A stretch of 64,000 bases of DNA. Source: Paenarthrobacter ilicis (GTDB lineage: Bacteria; Actinomycetota; Actinomycetes; Actinomycetales; Micrococcaceae). Made by a program: the position numbers and the translations under genes. A model generated the notes under the pieces. It saw only the letters and a list, made by a program, of their open reading frames with translations. It had not been told where the DNA came from and did not search any database. Location of the stretch: the NCBI RefSeq assembly GCF_016907545.1, contig NZ_JAFBCD010000001.1:3844001-3908000 (forward strand), read 5' to 3'. Below, in pieces: positions 7,157 through 16,484 of the stretch (position 1 is its first letter; each line of letters starts with the position of its first letter).

Positions 7157-9910
7157 CTACCGTGGGTTCAGCACCACCGGCTTGAACCCGCCCCGGCCGT
7201 TACCGGAGTACATCAGCAGGCTCCCATCCCCGGCGACGCCAACAAGTGCAGGGTCCCCGGTTCCGGTGAAGCCATTGCCCAGGGCAGCCAGGGAAGAGAA
7301 CATGTTCCACCCTGAGCCCAGGTAGGTCCGGTCCAGGAAGCCGCCCTTGCCGTTGCCCGGGTAAAGCCACAGCCCGCCGTCGTTCCCCCGGCCCAGAAGG
7401 TCCTCACGGCCATCGCCGTCAAAGTCGCCGCCCTGCAGGACGGCGTTGAACATGTTCCAGCCCGAGCCAATCTGCCGCCACGGCAGGAATCCGCCGCTCC
7501 CGTTGCCCGGGTACAACCACAAGGCTCCATCGGCCGTGCGGGCCAACAGATCAGCCTTGCCATCGCCTGAGAAGTCACCCGGGGCAAGAAGCTCGCTGAA
7601 TCCCTGCCAGCCGGTACCGATCTGCTTGCTTGCCAGGAATTGTCCCTCACCGTCGGTGGGATACAGCCACAGCACCCCGTCGGATGTCCGGGCCACCAGG
7701 TCCGGGTGACTGTCGCCGTCGAAATCTCCGGCACTGACGACGGCGGTGAAACCGTTCCAGCCCGAGCCCACCTGCACGCGGGGCAGGAAGCCGCCGGAAC
7801 CGTTCCCGGGGTAGAGCCATAAGGCTCCGTCCTTGGCGCGGGCCAGCACATCAGCCACGCCATCGCCGTCGAAATCACCGGCCTCCCACACCTGTGCAAA
7901 CTGGTTCCAGCCTGCACCGATCGGCAGGCGGGTGGCGAAACCTTGGCCGTCGCCGGGATACAGCGTCATACCGTCGCCCTTGGCCGTCAGGACGTCAGGG
8001 CTCTTGTCGCCCGTGAAATCCTGGCCTCCAACAAGGTCGCCGGCCGCACTCCACCCGGTTCCCGCAACGGTGCGCGGCAGGAAGCCGCCCTTGCCGTCAC
8101 CCGGGTAGGCATAGAGTGTTCCGTCGGTGGCGGTGGCCAGCAGGCCAGCCGATCCCCCACCGAACGATCCCGCCGGAGCCAGGGACGCAAAAACATCCCA
8201 CCCTTGGCCGATCTGGACGCCGTCCAGGAAGCTGCCGGCTCCGTTGCCCGCATACAGCCACAGCTTTCCGTCGTTTCCTACGGCAAGGAGATCATTGCGG
8301 GAGTCGCCGTTAAAATCGCCCACGGACACCAACCGCTGGAAATTTTGCCAGCCGGACCCCACGTAGCTGCGTGCAAGGAAGCCGCCCTTGCCGTTGCCCG
8401 GGTAGAGCCACAGCCCGCCGTCACTGGTCCGGGCAAGGACGTCGCCGAAGCCGTCGCCATTGACGTCCCCTGTTCCTAGGACCGCGTTGAAGATGCCCCA
8501 CCCGGAGCCGATCTGCACCGGATCATCCAACCTGTTGCCCGGCAGGCCGCTGAAAAGCAGGAGCGACCCGTCCGCTTCGCGGGACATCACGTCCGCGAGC
8601 TTGTCGCCGTCAAAGTCTCCGGCCGAAAAGCGCATCTGCGCCTTGAGCTTGGAATCGGCATTGATGGTCACCGACGCGGACGTGGCAGACACCGAATTGA
8701 TGGTCACGCGTGTGCCCGTGTAGGTGGTGAAGGTGCTCCCGGCCTGCCAGGCGTGGTTCTTCGCGTACCAAGGCTCGGTGAACGGAACCGTAGACGGCAT
8801 AAGGATCAACGACGACGCGATGGTGGCCCCGCCGCGCTGCACGATCTTGACCCCCATGTTCCCTGCGGGCCTGCCGGACTGGCCAAGGTAGCTGTCGTAG
8901 CCCACCGGCTGCCGAAGCTCCAGGTAATAGACTTCCTTGCTCACCGGATCCGTGAACTTGATGGCTCGCTGGGCGTCCGTACCGCCCCAGGGTTTGAGCG
9001 TGTAGCTCTTGACCCCGCTTGCGACGCCCACATCCCGGATCTCATCGCCCCGGCCAAGCCCCGCGTAATCCCACAAAGTGGAGCTCACCACCGGTTGCGC
9101 ATTCTGGGCAGCGCCCATGATGTCCGTGGTGTCGCCGTACTCCCGGATGTAGCAGGACGGATCGGTGAACCTGCCGTTGCTGTCCGTTCCGACGTCGGAA
9201 GCACCGCTGCCGCACTGCAGGGCATCAGCGTGCATCAGGCCGATCACGTGGCCGAACTCGTGCGTCATGACGTTGCTGGAAAGATTGCTGACCAGCGGCA
9301 ACAACACCCGGCCGCTGTAGCTTCCGCTGCTGTAACCGGCGCCCAGGGCGTTCCCGGAAAGCGTGGCGGTAGGAATGAAGATCACCAGTGCTGTGTAGGG
9401 GCTTGCCGACCATTTCAGCTCGCTGGTGATGGTGGAAATGATGGTGAAGTAGCTGTCCGTGGACCTCGCTTTGGATTGAAATCCGGCCACCTTGCTGTCC
9501 ACAGTCATGGACAATCTGCCCGCCGTCATCGCCTGCCAGTATCCACTGGTGGAGGCCACAGCCTGCTCGGCGCCGCTCATGGACACTGAGCCGGAGTTGT
9601 CCGCCAGCTTGGCTGTCACCAGCCGGACGCGGATGTCCCCGGACGGACCCGAAGCGGCCGCTCCGACGTCAAGGCGCGTTGCCTTGCCTGCGCCCGCATC
9701 GATGGAAGACCCCTTGGGAGCAGGCTCCGGAACTCCCGGCGCCGTCCCGAACATATGCTCGGAATGGGGAGTGCCTTCCACGAACCGCACGTTCGGGTTG
9801 TCCGGCGAAGGCAACGGCACCGCCGTCGCAGGGGCCTGGGTAAAGAAAAAGCCGGTGGCGCACACCATCAAGCCTGTGGACAACGCGATCGAACGGCGCA
9901 AGAAGCCCAT
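7157..9910 (-). CDS. Secreted metzincin metalloprotease with C-terminal FG-GAP repeats
   Basis: 917 residues. A signal peptide covers about 1-30 (RRSIALSTGLMVCATGFFF, then an Ala-rich cleavage region). The catalytic domain has the metzincin zinc site HEFGHVIGLMH at 217-227 and a downstream YGDTTDIMGAA with the Met-turn Met265. From about 430 to the end are ten FG-GAP/VCBS-type repeats of about 48 residues, most with a DxDGDGxxD calcium loop and an LWLYPGNGxGGF strand; repeats 4 and 10 are degenerate. AGGGAGA sits 5 nt before the ATG. It probably cleaves an extracellular protein or host/biofilm substrate, with the repeats as a propeller-like binding module. Substrate unknown. It stands alone, ended by the shared terminator. 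Confidence 0.85.
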   Translation of the reverse strand: MGFLRRSIALSTGLMVCATGFFFTQAPATAVPLPSPDNPNVRFVEGTPHSEHMFGTAPGVPEPAPKGSSIDAGAGKATRLDVGAAASGPSGDIRVRLVTAKLADNSGSVSMSGAEQAVASTSGYWQAMTAGRLSMTVDSKVAGFQSKARSTDSYFTIISTITSELKWSASPYTALVIFIPTATLSGNALGAGYSSGSYSGRVLLPLVSNLSSNVMTHEFGHVIGLMHADALQCGSGASDVGTDSNGRFTDPSCYIREYGDTTDIMGAAQNAQPVVSSTLWDYAGLGRGDEIRDVGVASGVKSYTLKPWGGTDAQRAIKFTDPVSKEVYYLELRQPVGYDSYLGQSGRPAGNMGVKIVQRGGATIASSLILMPSTVPFTEPWYAKNHAWQAGSTFTTYTGTRVTINSVSATSASVTINADSKLKAQMRFSAGDFDGDKLADVMSREADGSLLLFSGLPGNRLDDPVQIGSGWGIFNAVLGTGDVNGDGFGDVLARTSDGGLWLYPGNGKGGFLARSYVGSGWQNFQRLVSVGDFNGDSRNDLLAVGNDGKLWLYAGNGAGSFLDGVQIGQGWDVFASLAPAGSFGGGSAGLLATATDGTLYAYPGDGKGGFLPRTVAGTGWSAAGDLVGGQDFTGDKSPDVLTAKGDGMTLYPGDGQGFATRLPIGAGWNQFAQVWEAGDFDGDGVADVLARAKDGALWLYPGNGSGGFLPRVQVGSGWNGFTAVVSAGDFDGDSHPDLVARTSDGVLWLYPTDGEGQFLASKQIGTGWQGFSELLAPGDFSGDGKADLLARTADGALWLYPGNGSGGFLPWRQIGSGWNMFNAVLQGGDFDGDGREDLLGRGNDGGLWLYPGNGKGGFLDRTYLGSGWNMFSSLAALGNGFTGTGDPALVGVAGDGSLLMYSGNGRGGFKPVVLNPR

Positions 9911-10129
9911 GAAATCTCCCTGGGGTGGAGTCTGCAGTTCCTGTGAGTCTCAAGAACCGAGATCAGGCTACAACCGGCCCAAGGTTCCCGGGTGGAAGCC
10001 ACCGCCGAAACGCAGTCAGCGCCCAATGCTTACCGGACCCTAACCGTGCTGAAATACGGCGGCAACAATGCCGCTCCACACTGGAAGAGCCGGCAAGTGC
10101 AGGCGCCCAGCTCCAGCCAGGAGGACACC

Positions 10130-10366
10130 ATGCTGAAGGAAGTCACAACTCACACAACACGTATACGCGCGATCAGCCAGCTCCACCGCGGAGACGAGAT
10201 CGAGGCCCGCCTGTCCGTGGGCCCCGCCTACGATGACGTGGTGATCCGCCGCGGACGCGTCCAGGAAACAGCACCCGGGATCGGTGTCGTCTGGATCATG
10301 GACCACGCCAGTGGGATGAGAAAAGCCATCAACACCGATGAATGCACCGTTTGGCGGGTCGCCTGA
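10130..10366 (+). CDS. Small hypothetical protein, 78 residues
   Basis: Not recognised as a known family. It is preceded by a perfect AGGAGG, 5 nt before the ATG, which sets the start against a longer open frame upstream. The protein is soluble and charged (about 8.9 kDa), without signal peptide, cysteine or membrane segment, and has beta-strand-like stretches such as EIEARLSVGPAYDDVVIRRG and GIGVVWIMDH. The alternating pattern suggests a small beta-barrel. It is alone between the protease (divergent) and the MoaD-like gene (convergent). Confidence 0.65.
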   Translation: MLKEVTTHTTRIRAISQLHRGDEIEARLSVGPAYDDVVIRRGRVQETAPGIGVVWIMDHASGMRKAINTDECTVWRVA

Positions 10367-10390
10367 TCCGGCTTGACCCCGAACGCGCGC

Positions 10391-10678
10391 TCAGCCGCCT
10401 GCCACGGACTGGATGATCAAGACCTCCTGGCCAGCCGCAACCTCCGTTTCAAGACCTTCCAAGCGCCGGACTTCCTGGCCGTTCACGTAAATATTCACGT
10501 AACGGCGGAGCGCCCCGGTTTCATCACGCAAACGCCTGGCAAGTACCGGATAGTCACCGGTCACTGAATCCAGCAACTCCCCCACGGTCACGGCCTCGTC
10601 GGCGGACGCAGTCAGACAGGACTGTCCGCCGACGAGTGGTTGGAGAACGCCGGGCAACACCACCGTAAAGTCAGCCAC
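10391..10678 (-). CDS. MoaD/ThiS-family ubiquitin-like sulfur carrier
   Basis: 95 residues with the beta-grasp pattern of MoaD/ThiS: a hydrophobic first strand, VGELLDSVTGDYPVLARRL in the helix, VNIYVNGQEVRRLEGLETEV, and a C-terminal SVAGG that ends in the Gly-Gly needed for adenylation and thiocarboxylation. The start is GTG at 10678. It lies 8 nt after a BNR-repeat gene and no moaE, moeB or thiG is nearby, so a dedicated molybdopterin or thiamine role is not supported. It may be a sulfur donor for an amino-acid or siderophore pathway, or a protein tag. Function open. Confidence 0.8.
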   Translation of the reverse strand: MADFTVVLPGVLQPLVGGQSCLTASADEAVTVGELLDSVTGDYPVLARRLRDETGALRRYVNIYVNGQEVRRLEGLETEVAAGQEVLIIQSVAGG

Positions 10679-10686
10679 GGCGGACC

Positions 10687-11925
10687 TTACCCGGGTACCG
10701 GGGCGTCAGCTTGATCTTCGGGTGTTGCCCCGGCGGTGGTGGCAACTGCCTCCACGATTTCCGCTGCCTCGGCCAGCACCGTTGCTTCCGCTGCCGCCAA
10801 AGGGGCGTCCGCCCCGGCAGCGCTACCAATCACCACAGCCGCACGGACGCTGAGCACGTCCGGCAGGTGTGAAGCCACTTCGGTGAAAGTGGCGCCCTCG
10901 TCAGCGCTGGCGTACACCGTGCCGCCACGGGTGCCGAAGTAGACTCCCACGGGTTCCGCGGTGTCCACGGAGGCGGCATCCCTGAGGACCGCGTTGTACT
11001 CGTGATCAGGCAGCCCGGTGTGGAGCTCCGTCCATGAGTTTCCGGCGTCGTCCGTCCGGTGCACGCTGAGTTTGCTGTCAGGCGGGATGCGTTCGCCGTC
11101 TGCTTTGAGGGGTATCACCCAAGCGGTACCTTCGCGGCGCGGGTGTGTCAGCATCACAAAGCCGAAATCCGCAGGCAGTCCTTGGGCGATGGAATCCCAG
11201 TGATCGCCGTCGTCATCCGTGCGGTACACACCATGGTGGTTCTGCGCGTACAGACGGCCGTCTGCCTGGGCATCAGCGGCGATCTTGTGCACGCACTGGC
11301 CGAACTCAGGGTTGGGATCGGGCATGAAATAGGCCGAGATTCCCTTGTTCCGGGGCTCCCAGGAGGCACCGCCGTCGAGCGATCTGTAAACACCGCCCGT
11401 GCTCATGGCGACGTGGACCTTCTCACCGGACGGATCCACCACGATCGAGTGGGCCGCCGCTCCGCCGTAGCCGGCACCCCACTGGCTGCGGTGGGGGTGG
11501 TCCCAGAGTCCACGGTTCAACTCGAAGTGCTCGCCGCCGTCGGTCGATTTCCACACCGAGATCGGCTCGCACCCGGCCCAGACAACACCCGGCCGGGAGT
11601 CGGCGTCCGGGTGGATCTGCCACACGCGTTCCAAGGCGGCCTCCGTACCCTCCGGGAAAGTGATGGCGCCATGCTCCGGCTCGGACCACGTGGCTCCCAG
11701 GTCATCGGAGTGGGCCACGGTTGGACCCCAATGCTCGGATCTGACGCCCACCATGATCCGGGTTTTGCCGCCCCGCGTGTCTATTCCGATGCTGGGTATT
11801 TCACTCATCAGAAAGTGCGGGCCGGAGAGGGACCATTCCTGACGGTCCGGGCTGGTCGCGAGCCAGAGGCCTTTCTTGGTCCCGATCGCTATGACAAAAC
11901 TCTGTGCGGTAGCCATGGGTTCCAT
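10687..11925 (-). CDS. BNR/sialidase-type beta-propeller repeat protein
   Basis: 412 residues from the ATG at 11925 (a GGGTGG element lies 4 nt upstream; ATG at 11916 is an alternative). It has several BNR Asp-box repeats of the S-x-DxGxxW type: SDDLGATW, STDGGEHF, SLDGGASW, TDDDGDHW, TDDAGNSW and SADEGATF, spread from about residue 70 to 345, as in photosystem-stability or sialidase-like propellers. No signal peptide is visible, so it is probably cytoplasmic. The last 50 residues are Ala/Glu-rich and low in complexity. It precedes the MoaD-like gene by 8 nt, so the two form one transcript. No enzymatic residues for sialidase are evident. Confidence 0.8.
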   Translation of the reverse strand: MEPMATAQSFVIAIGTKKGLWLATSPDRQEWSLSGPHFLMSEIPSIGIDTRGGKTRIMVGVRSEHWGPTVAHSDDLGATWSEPEHGAITFPEGTEAALERVWQIHPDADSRPGVVWAGCEPISVWKSTDGGEHFELNRGLWDHPHRSQWGAGYGGAAAHSIVVDPSGEKVHVAMSTGGVYRSLDGGASWEPRNKGISAYFMPDPNPEFGQCVHKIAADAQADGRLYAQNHHGVYRTDDDGDHWDSIAQGLPADFGFVMLTHPRREGTAWVIPLKADGERIPPDSKLSVHRTDDAGNSWTELHTGLPDHEYNAVLRDAASVDTAEPVGVYFGTRGGTVYASADEGATFTEVASHLPDVLSVRAAVVIGSAAGADAPLAAAEATVLAEAAEIVEAVATTAGATPEDQADAPVPG

Positions 11926-11986
11926 GCAACCACCCGGTGGGATGGGTGGCAACGGTTCTGGCGCTTATGTGGAAAACAGCGGCATC

Positions 11987-12865
11987 TCAACGGGAGCCCG
12001 CCGTCACCTTTTCCACCACGTTCTCCGTAGCCGCCCAGGACGCCAGCAGCTTCAGGGCTTCCTCGCTGCTGCTCCCCGGAACGGCCGGGTACACGGTGAT
12101 GCCCAGTCCGGTGTCTTCGTCCAGCTCCAGCTGCTGGTACGTCAGCTCCAGCGGACCCACCACCGGGTGGTGGAAGGTCTTCATACCAGTCCTGTGGCGC
12201 CGCACGTTGTGGGCCGCCCAGAGGGTACGGAATTCCTCACTCCGCATGGACAGCTCGCCCACCAATTCCGCAATGCCCTTGTCATGCGGGAAGCGGCCGG
12301 CTTGCCTCCGCAGGATCTCCACGTTGGTGTTGGCTGCCCGGTTCCAGTCCGGGTAGAACTCCCGGCCCCGTGGGTCCAGGAAAATGAAACGGCCGTAGTT
12401 GGCCGGTCCGGTTGTGCTTTGGAAAAGGTCGAAATACATGGCGTACCCCAAAGCGTTGGCGGCCACCACGTCCATCCTGTTGTTGTTGACCAGTGCCGGT
12501 GCTCCGGTGATGGAGTCCAGGAAGTAGTGCAACGCCGGGTCCATGGTGCGGCCCGGCTTCTTGACCCGCACGCGTCCGCCCCTGTTGGCGGTGCGCGCCA
12601 GATCGAACAGGTGGTCCTGTTCAGCACGGTCCAGTTGGAGTGCCTCCGCAATCGCGTCCAGCACACTGTCGGAAACGCCCGAGAGGTTCCCGCGCTCCAA
12701 CCGCGTGTAGTAATCGACGCTGACTCCGGCCAAGCGGGCCACTTCGTCCCGGCGCAAGCCAGTCACCCGCCGTCGGATACCAAACGATTCGATCCCTGCC
12801 TGTTCAGGGGTGATGCGTGCGCGGCGGGTCATCAGGAACTCCCGCACTTCAGACCTGTTGTCCAT
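11987..12865 (-). CDS. XRE-type regulator with MmyB-like ligand-binding domain
   Basis: 292 residues. An N-terminal helix-turn-helix (about 30-90: RRDEVARLAGVSVDYYTRLE, then a SGVSDSVLDAIAEAL helix) is followed by a MmyB-like domain, a PAS-related ligand pocket, with ALVNNNRMDVVAANALGYAM and a WAAHNVRRHRTGMKTF segment. This layout is frequent in actinobacteria beside dehydrogenases or efflux pumps. The ATG at 12865 is preferred to an upstream TTG. It is divergent from an MFS pump 130 nt away, which it probably controls. Confidence 0.88.
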   Translation of the reverse strand: MDNRSEVREFLMTRRARITPEQAGIESFGIRRRVTGLRRDEVARLAGVSVDYYTRLERGNLSGVSDSVLDAIAEALQLDRAEQDHLFDLARTANRGGRVRVKKPGRTMDPALHYFLDSITGAPALVNNNRMDVVAANALGYAMYFDLFQSTTGPANYGRFIFLDPRGREFYPDWNRAANTNVEILRRQAGRFPHDKGIAELVGELSMRSEEFRTLWAAHNVRRHRTGMKTFHHPVVGPLELTYQQLELDEDTGLGITVYPAVPGSSSEEALKLLASWAATENVVEKVTAGSR

Positions 12866-12995
12866 GCCCACAACGTTACGGCGCAACAGGTTTATTGTGA
12901 GAGGTTTTGCTGGAACCCGTTTAAACCGGGCCTCCCACCGGACCTGCGCTGCGTGATCGGATGTATTCCAGTTGATTCATCTGAGAGGACCGTTC

Positions 12996-14237
12996 ATGCC
13001 AGCGAACGCCAGCACTGCCACCGGCTCCGCGCGCAGCGCCGATACGCCGCCTGCCAGTCACTGGGGTGGTGTCTTTGCGATGTCCTTTGGGGCTTTTGCG
13101 GTAGTGGCTTCCGAATTCCTCCCGGTCAGCCTGCTCACCCCCATGGCCCGCGACCTCCAGGTCTCGGAGGGCATGGTGGGGCAGGGCATCGCAATCTCGG
13201 GGCTGTTTGCCGTCATAACCAGCCTTTCTGTCTCGTCTTTGGCGGGCAAACTGAACCGCAAAGCGTTGCTGATGGGATTCGCAGCCCTCATGGGAGCCTC
13301 GGGCGCTTTGATCGCCTTGGCGCCCGGTTACCTGCCGTTCATGGTGGGGCGCGCGTTGATCGGCGTTGTTATTGGGGGTTTCTGGTCCATGTCCGCCGCC
13401 ACGGCCATCCGGTTGGTTGCCGCTCCACGGGTACCCCGGGCCCTGGCGATCGTGAACGGCGGAAATGCGCTTGCCACGGTTTTGGCCGCTCCTTTGGGCA
13501 GCTATCTGGGCTCGTTTATAGGGTGGCGGGGAGCTTTCCTCTGCCTGGTACCCATCTCGATCATTTGCTGTGTGTGGCTGTGGATTTCCCTGCCCTCCCT
13601 GGCCGCGCCGCCGCAGGCGCCCAAGGCACGGGAAATCTTCACGATCTTCTCTGCCCTGAAAAACACAACGGTCGCCTGGGGCATGGCCGCGTGCGGCACG
13701 TTCTTCATGGGCCAATTCATCCTCTTCACCTATATCCGCCCCTTCTTGGAGACCGTCACCCGGGTGGACGTCACCCAAGTGTCCTTGGTGTTGCTGGTAC
13801 TGGGGGTTTCCGGGTTTGCGGGAACAGTGGTGATAGGCCGGTTCCTGGGCTCCAGGATGTACGCCACCCTCATGGTGATTCCGGCACTTATGGCCTTGAT
13901 CGCCGGAGCCCTCATTCCCCTGGGCTCCGTCTTCGCCGCGGTGGTGGTCCTGCTGGCCTTCTGGGGCCTGCTGGGCACGGCCGCTCCCGTGGGTTGGTGG
14001 AGCTGGGTGGCCCAGGCAATGCCCCACAATGCTGAGCAGGGCGGCGGCTTGATGGTGGCCGTGGTCCAAACCTGCATAGCCCTGGGATCCATCATTGGGG
14101 GCCTCCTGTTCGATTCCATGGGGTTCCAGAGCGCCTTCCTCGCCAGTGCTGCAGTGCTGGTTGTTGCCTCGTTGCTGGCTGCCCAAACCCGACGCGCCGC
14201 CGTCGGGTCATCAGCCGGGGTAGGCAGCCGTGGCTGA
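12996..14237 (+). CDS. MFS transporter, DHA1/NepI-like efflux pump
   Basis: 413 residues, 12 membrane segments. The first loop carries ASEFLPVSLLTPMARDL-like residues and the region is followed by SEGMVGQGIAISG, a pattern of the NepI/YdhP/AraJ branch of drug:H+ antiporters. The ATG at 12996 has GAGAGGA about 6 nt upstream. Transcribed away from an MmyB-type regulator. Substrate cannot be named; export of a nucleoside, sugar or drug is typical of the branch. Confidence 0.82.
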   Translation: MPANASTATGSARSADTPPASHWGGVFAMSFGAFAVVASEFLPVSLLTPMARDLQVSEGMVGQGIAISGLFAVITSLSVSSLAGKLNRKALLMGFAALMGASGALIALAPGYLPFMVGRALIGVVIGGFWSMSAATAIRLVAAPRVPRALAIVNGGNALATVLAAPLGSYLGSFIGWRGAFLCLVPISIICCVWLWISLPSLAAPPQAPKAREIFTIFSALKNTTVAWGMAACGTFFMGQFILFTYIRPFLETVTRVDVTQVSLVLLVLGVSGFAGTVVIGRFLGSRMYATLMVIPALMALIAGALIPLGSVFAAVVVLLAFWGLLGTAAPVGWWSWVAQAMPHNAEQGGGLMVAVVQTCIALGSIIGGLLFDSMGFQSAFLASAAVLVVASLLAAQTRRAAVGSSAGVGSRG

Positions 14238-14330
14238 ACTGCGGAACTGCCTTGCACCATAGCGGGTCTTTATGGATACGTTGTGGGTGGAATGCGGTAT
14301 CCACACCAACGCAAGGATGATCAACACATC

Positions 14331-15110
14331 ATGACTGAAGCCAACACCGCCAGCCGCGCCACGCAGCTCAAGGCCCTTCACCAGGCCCCAGAGATCCTGC
14401 AGGTGGTCAACGTTTGGGATGCCATCAGCGCATCCGCAGTGGCAGCCCTCCCGGAGACCAAGGCAATTGCCACTGCCGGGCACTCCATTGCGGCCTCCTA
14501 TGGCTACGCCGACGGGTCCATGCCCCTTGATGTCGCCCTCAGCGGAATCGAGAGGATCGTCAACGCCGTTGACCTTCCGGTCACTGCAGACCTCGACGAC
14601 GGGTACCAGGATCCGGCTGAAACCATCCGGCGCGCTATTGGAATCGGAGTTGTGGGCGCCAACGTGGAAGACCGCCTGCGCCCCTTCGACGAATCCGTGG
14701 CCCGCGTCCAGGCCATTGTTAAGGCTGCTGAGGCAGAGGGCATCGATTTCCAGTTGAACGCCCGGACCGATGCCATTGTCCGTGGTGGGGACCGTCCCAT
14801 CCAGGAAAGCATCGACGATGCGATTGCCCGCGGCCGCGCATTCCTCGACGCCGGCGCAGCGCTGGTCTTCGTGCCCGGCGCCCTGAACCGCGACCTCATT
14901 GAGCCGCTGGTTGAAGCACTGGGCCGGGGCAAAATCTCCGTGATCGGCGCCCCGGGGGCTGCCGCTGCGGCTGAGCTGCAGGAACTCGGGGTGGCACGCG
15001 TCTCCTACGGCCCGTTCACCCAGCGCGTGGCCCTGCGCGCCTTGCAGGATCTGGCCTCCGATTTGTATGGCACGGGCGTTATCCCCAAGGACACTCCTGC
15101 ACTTAACTAG
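14331..15110 (+). CDS. Isocitrate lyase/PEP mutase superfamily protein
   Basis: 259 residues with the core of the PEP mutase/isocitrate lyase family: NVWDAISASAVAAL at 20-35, an ATAGHSIAASYGYADG loop, the metal/substrate motif VTADLDDGYQ (about 82-91), VGANVEDR, and INFQ/NARTDAIV-like strand (FQLNARTDA). The KKCGH motif of true isocitrate lyase is absent. Members cleave or form C-C or C-P bonds of oxaloacetate-like compounds, for example methylisocitrate or carboxyphosphonoenolpyruvate. It follows the MFS gene by 93 nt. The ATG at 14331 has AAGGA 13 nt upstream, a loose spacing. Confidence 0.85.
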   Translation: MTEANTASRATQLKALHQAPEILQVVNVWDAISASAVAALPETKAIATAGHSIAASYGYADGSMPLDVALSGIERIVNAVDLPVTADLDDGYQDPAETIRRAIGIGVVGANVEDRLRPFDESVARVQAIVKAAEAEGIDFQLNARTDAIVRGGDRPIQESIDDAIARGRAFLDAGAALVFVPGALNRDLIEPLVEALGRGKISVIGAPGAAAAAELQELGVARVSYGPFTQRVALRALQDLASDLYGTGVIPKDTPALN

Positions 15111-15250
15111 CGTGGCGGTGGCACGCCCGGAAGGGTGTGCCACCAACAGGTCCCACCGCGGGCAGGACCATCACATGAAGTAACCTCCCGCCGTCGAACG
15201 CCTTGGGCGTGGCTATTCTGGGCAGTATCGGCTGACCCAGAAGGAGATCC

Positions 15251-16285
15251 ATGCCCAGCGCAGACCACCCGTTGACCAAACTCGGGTTCCTCACCATCGG
15301 CTTGTTTGATCCCCGGGACCCCGCAGCCGGCCACCAGTCAACGCTGGAAATCATTGAGCTCGGGGAAAAACTCGGGTTCGACAGTGCTTGGTTGCGCCAC
15401 CGGCACCTTCAGTTCGGCATCTCCTCCCCCGTAGCCGTGATGGCCGCAGCAAGCCAGCGCACGTCCAGGATCGAGTTGGGCACGGCGGTGACGCCCCTTG
15501 GCTGGGAAAACCCGTTGCGCTTGGCAGAGGATCTGGCCACCGTGGACCTGCTGTCCGGTGGCCGTGTCAATCCCGGCCTCAGTGTTGGCGAGCCGATGAA
15601 CTTCGACACCGTCAAACATGAGCTGTACCCCGGGTCCGCGGACCAAGAGGACTTCAGCTACGGACGGGTGGAGCGGTTTGCCCGCTTGGTTGCCGGTGAC
15701 AAGATCAGGGAATTCTCCGGCAAGCAGGGCGTGGTGGAGGAGTTTTCCAACCGCGTGGAGCCGCACTCTCCCGGCCTTCGGAACCGGCTTTGGTACGGTG
15801 CCGGAAGCATGAAATCGGCGGTGTGGGCCGGAGAAAACAATTTCAACCTGCTCTCCAGCAGCGTGATTTTCCCCGGCCCTGGGGAGGACCCGGACTTCGC
15901 GGCCGTCCAGCAGGCCCAGATCCGCGCCTTCCGGGAAGCGGCCGCAGCACAGGGCCGCCACAGGGCCAGGGTGTCGCAGGGGCTGGTGGTGATCCCCACG
16001 GATTCCGCCACTGCAGCCCAACGCGAAAAGTATCAACGCTATGTGGACCAGCGCACGCCCAGGACACGCGAACCGCAGGGTCCCAAGGGCATGCTCTTTG
16101 CGCAGGACCTTATTGGCACCAGCGCCGAAATAGCTGAGCAGCTTTATGCCCACAAAGGGTTCCAGGAAGTGGATGAGGTGGCCTTCGCGCTTCCTTTCAG
16201 CTTCGACCATGAGGATTACGTGCAAATACTGACCGACATTGCCGGTTCATTGGGTCCGGCGCTGGGGTGGAAGCCATCCGCATAG
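15251..16285 (+). CDS. LLM-class flavin-dependent oxidoreductase
   Basis: 344 residues, a luciferase-like TIM barrel. Recognisable parts are LGEKLGFDSAWLRHRHL at 36-52, ASQRTSRIELGTAVTPLGWENPLRLAEDLATVD-like core at 75-110, and LSGGRVNPGLSVGEP at 110-125. AAGGAG lies 4 nt before the ATG. Such enzymes use FMNH2 or F420H2. The family is broad and substrate is not evident; alkanal or xenobiotic monooxygenase is possible. A strong terminator follows 150 nt after the stop. Confidence 0.85.
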   Translation: MPSADHPLTKLGFLTIGLFDPRDPAAGHQSTLEIIELGEKLGFDSAWLRHRHLQFGISSPVAVMAAASQRTSRIELGTAVTPLGWENPLRLAEDLATVDLLSGGRVNPGLSVGEPMNFDTVKHELYPGSADQEDFSYGRVERFARLVAGDKIREFSGKQGVVEEFSNRVEPHSPGLRNRLWYGAGSMKSAVWAGENNFNLLSSSVIFPGPGEDPDFAAVQQAQIRAFREAAAAQGRHRARVSQGLVVIPTDSATAAQREKYQRYVDQRTPRTREPQGPKGMLFAQDLIGTSAEIAEQLYAHKGFQEVDEVAFALPFSFDHEDYVQILTDIAGSLGPALGWKPSA

Positions 16286-16434
16286 CCGCCGGAGGCCCCT
16301 TTTCCAGCCTCTGGAGACCGCCTGCGGGCAGCCAGTAAAAACTAAAGCGAAAGTAGTAATTCGAGGTGGTGGAAATGACCGCTTTCTACCCGTAGAGTAA
16401 TGACTGCAGCGGCCAAGGGCCCTGCCCAAAGACC

Positions 16435-16484
16435 GCTCCGGAGTGCGTATCCCCCAATAACGCACTCCGGAGCTCTTTTGTTTT
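16435..16484 (+). terminator. Rho-independent terminator
   Basis: A perfect 13-bp stem (16435-16447 with 16461-16473), a 13-nt loop, then TCTTTTGTTTT. It ends the flavin oxidoreductase transcript, and touches the stop codon of the convergent membrane gene. Confidence 0.85.

Noticed and set aside
12919..12926. GTTTAAAC palindrome before the MFS gene as an operator
   Set aside because: Only 8 bp and one copy; the flanks are not symmetric. Too weak to list.
11876..14035. Long plus-strand frame (719 codons)
   Set aside because: It runs antisense to the MmyB-type regulator and in another frame of the MFS gene, and is His/Arg/Pro-rich without domains.
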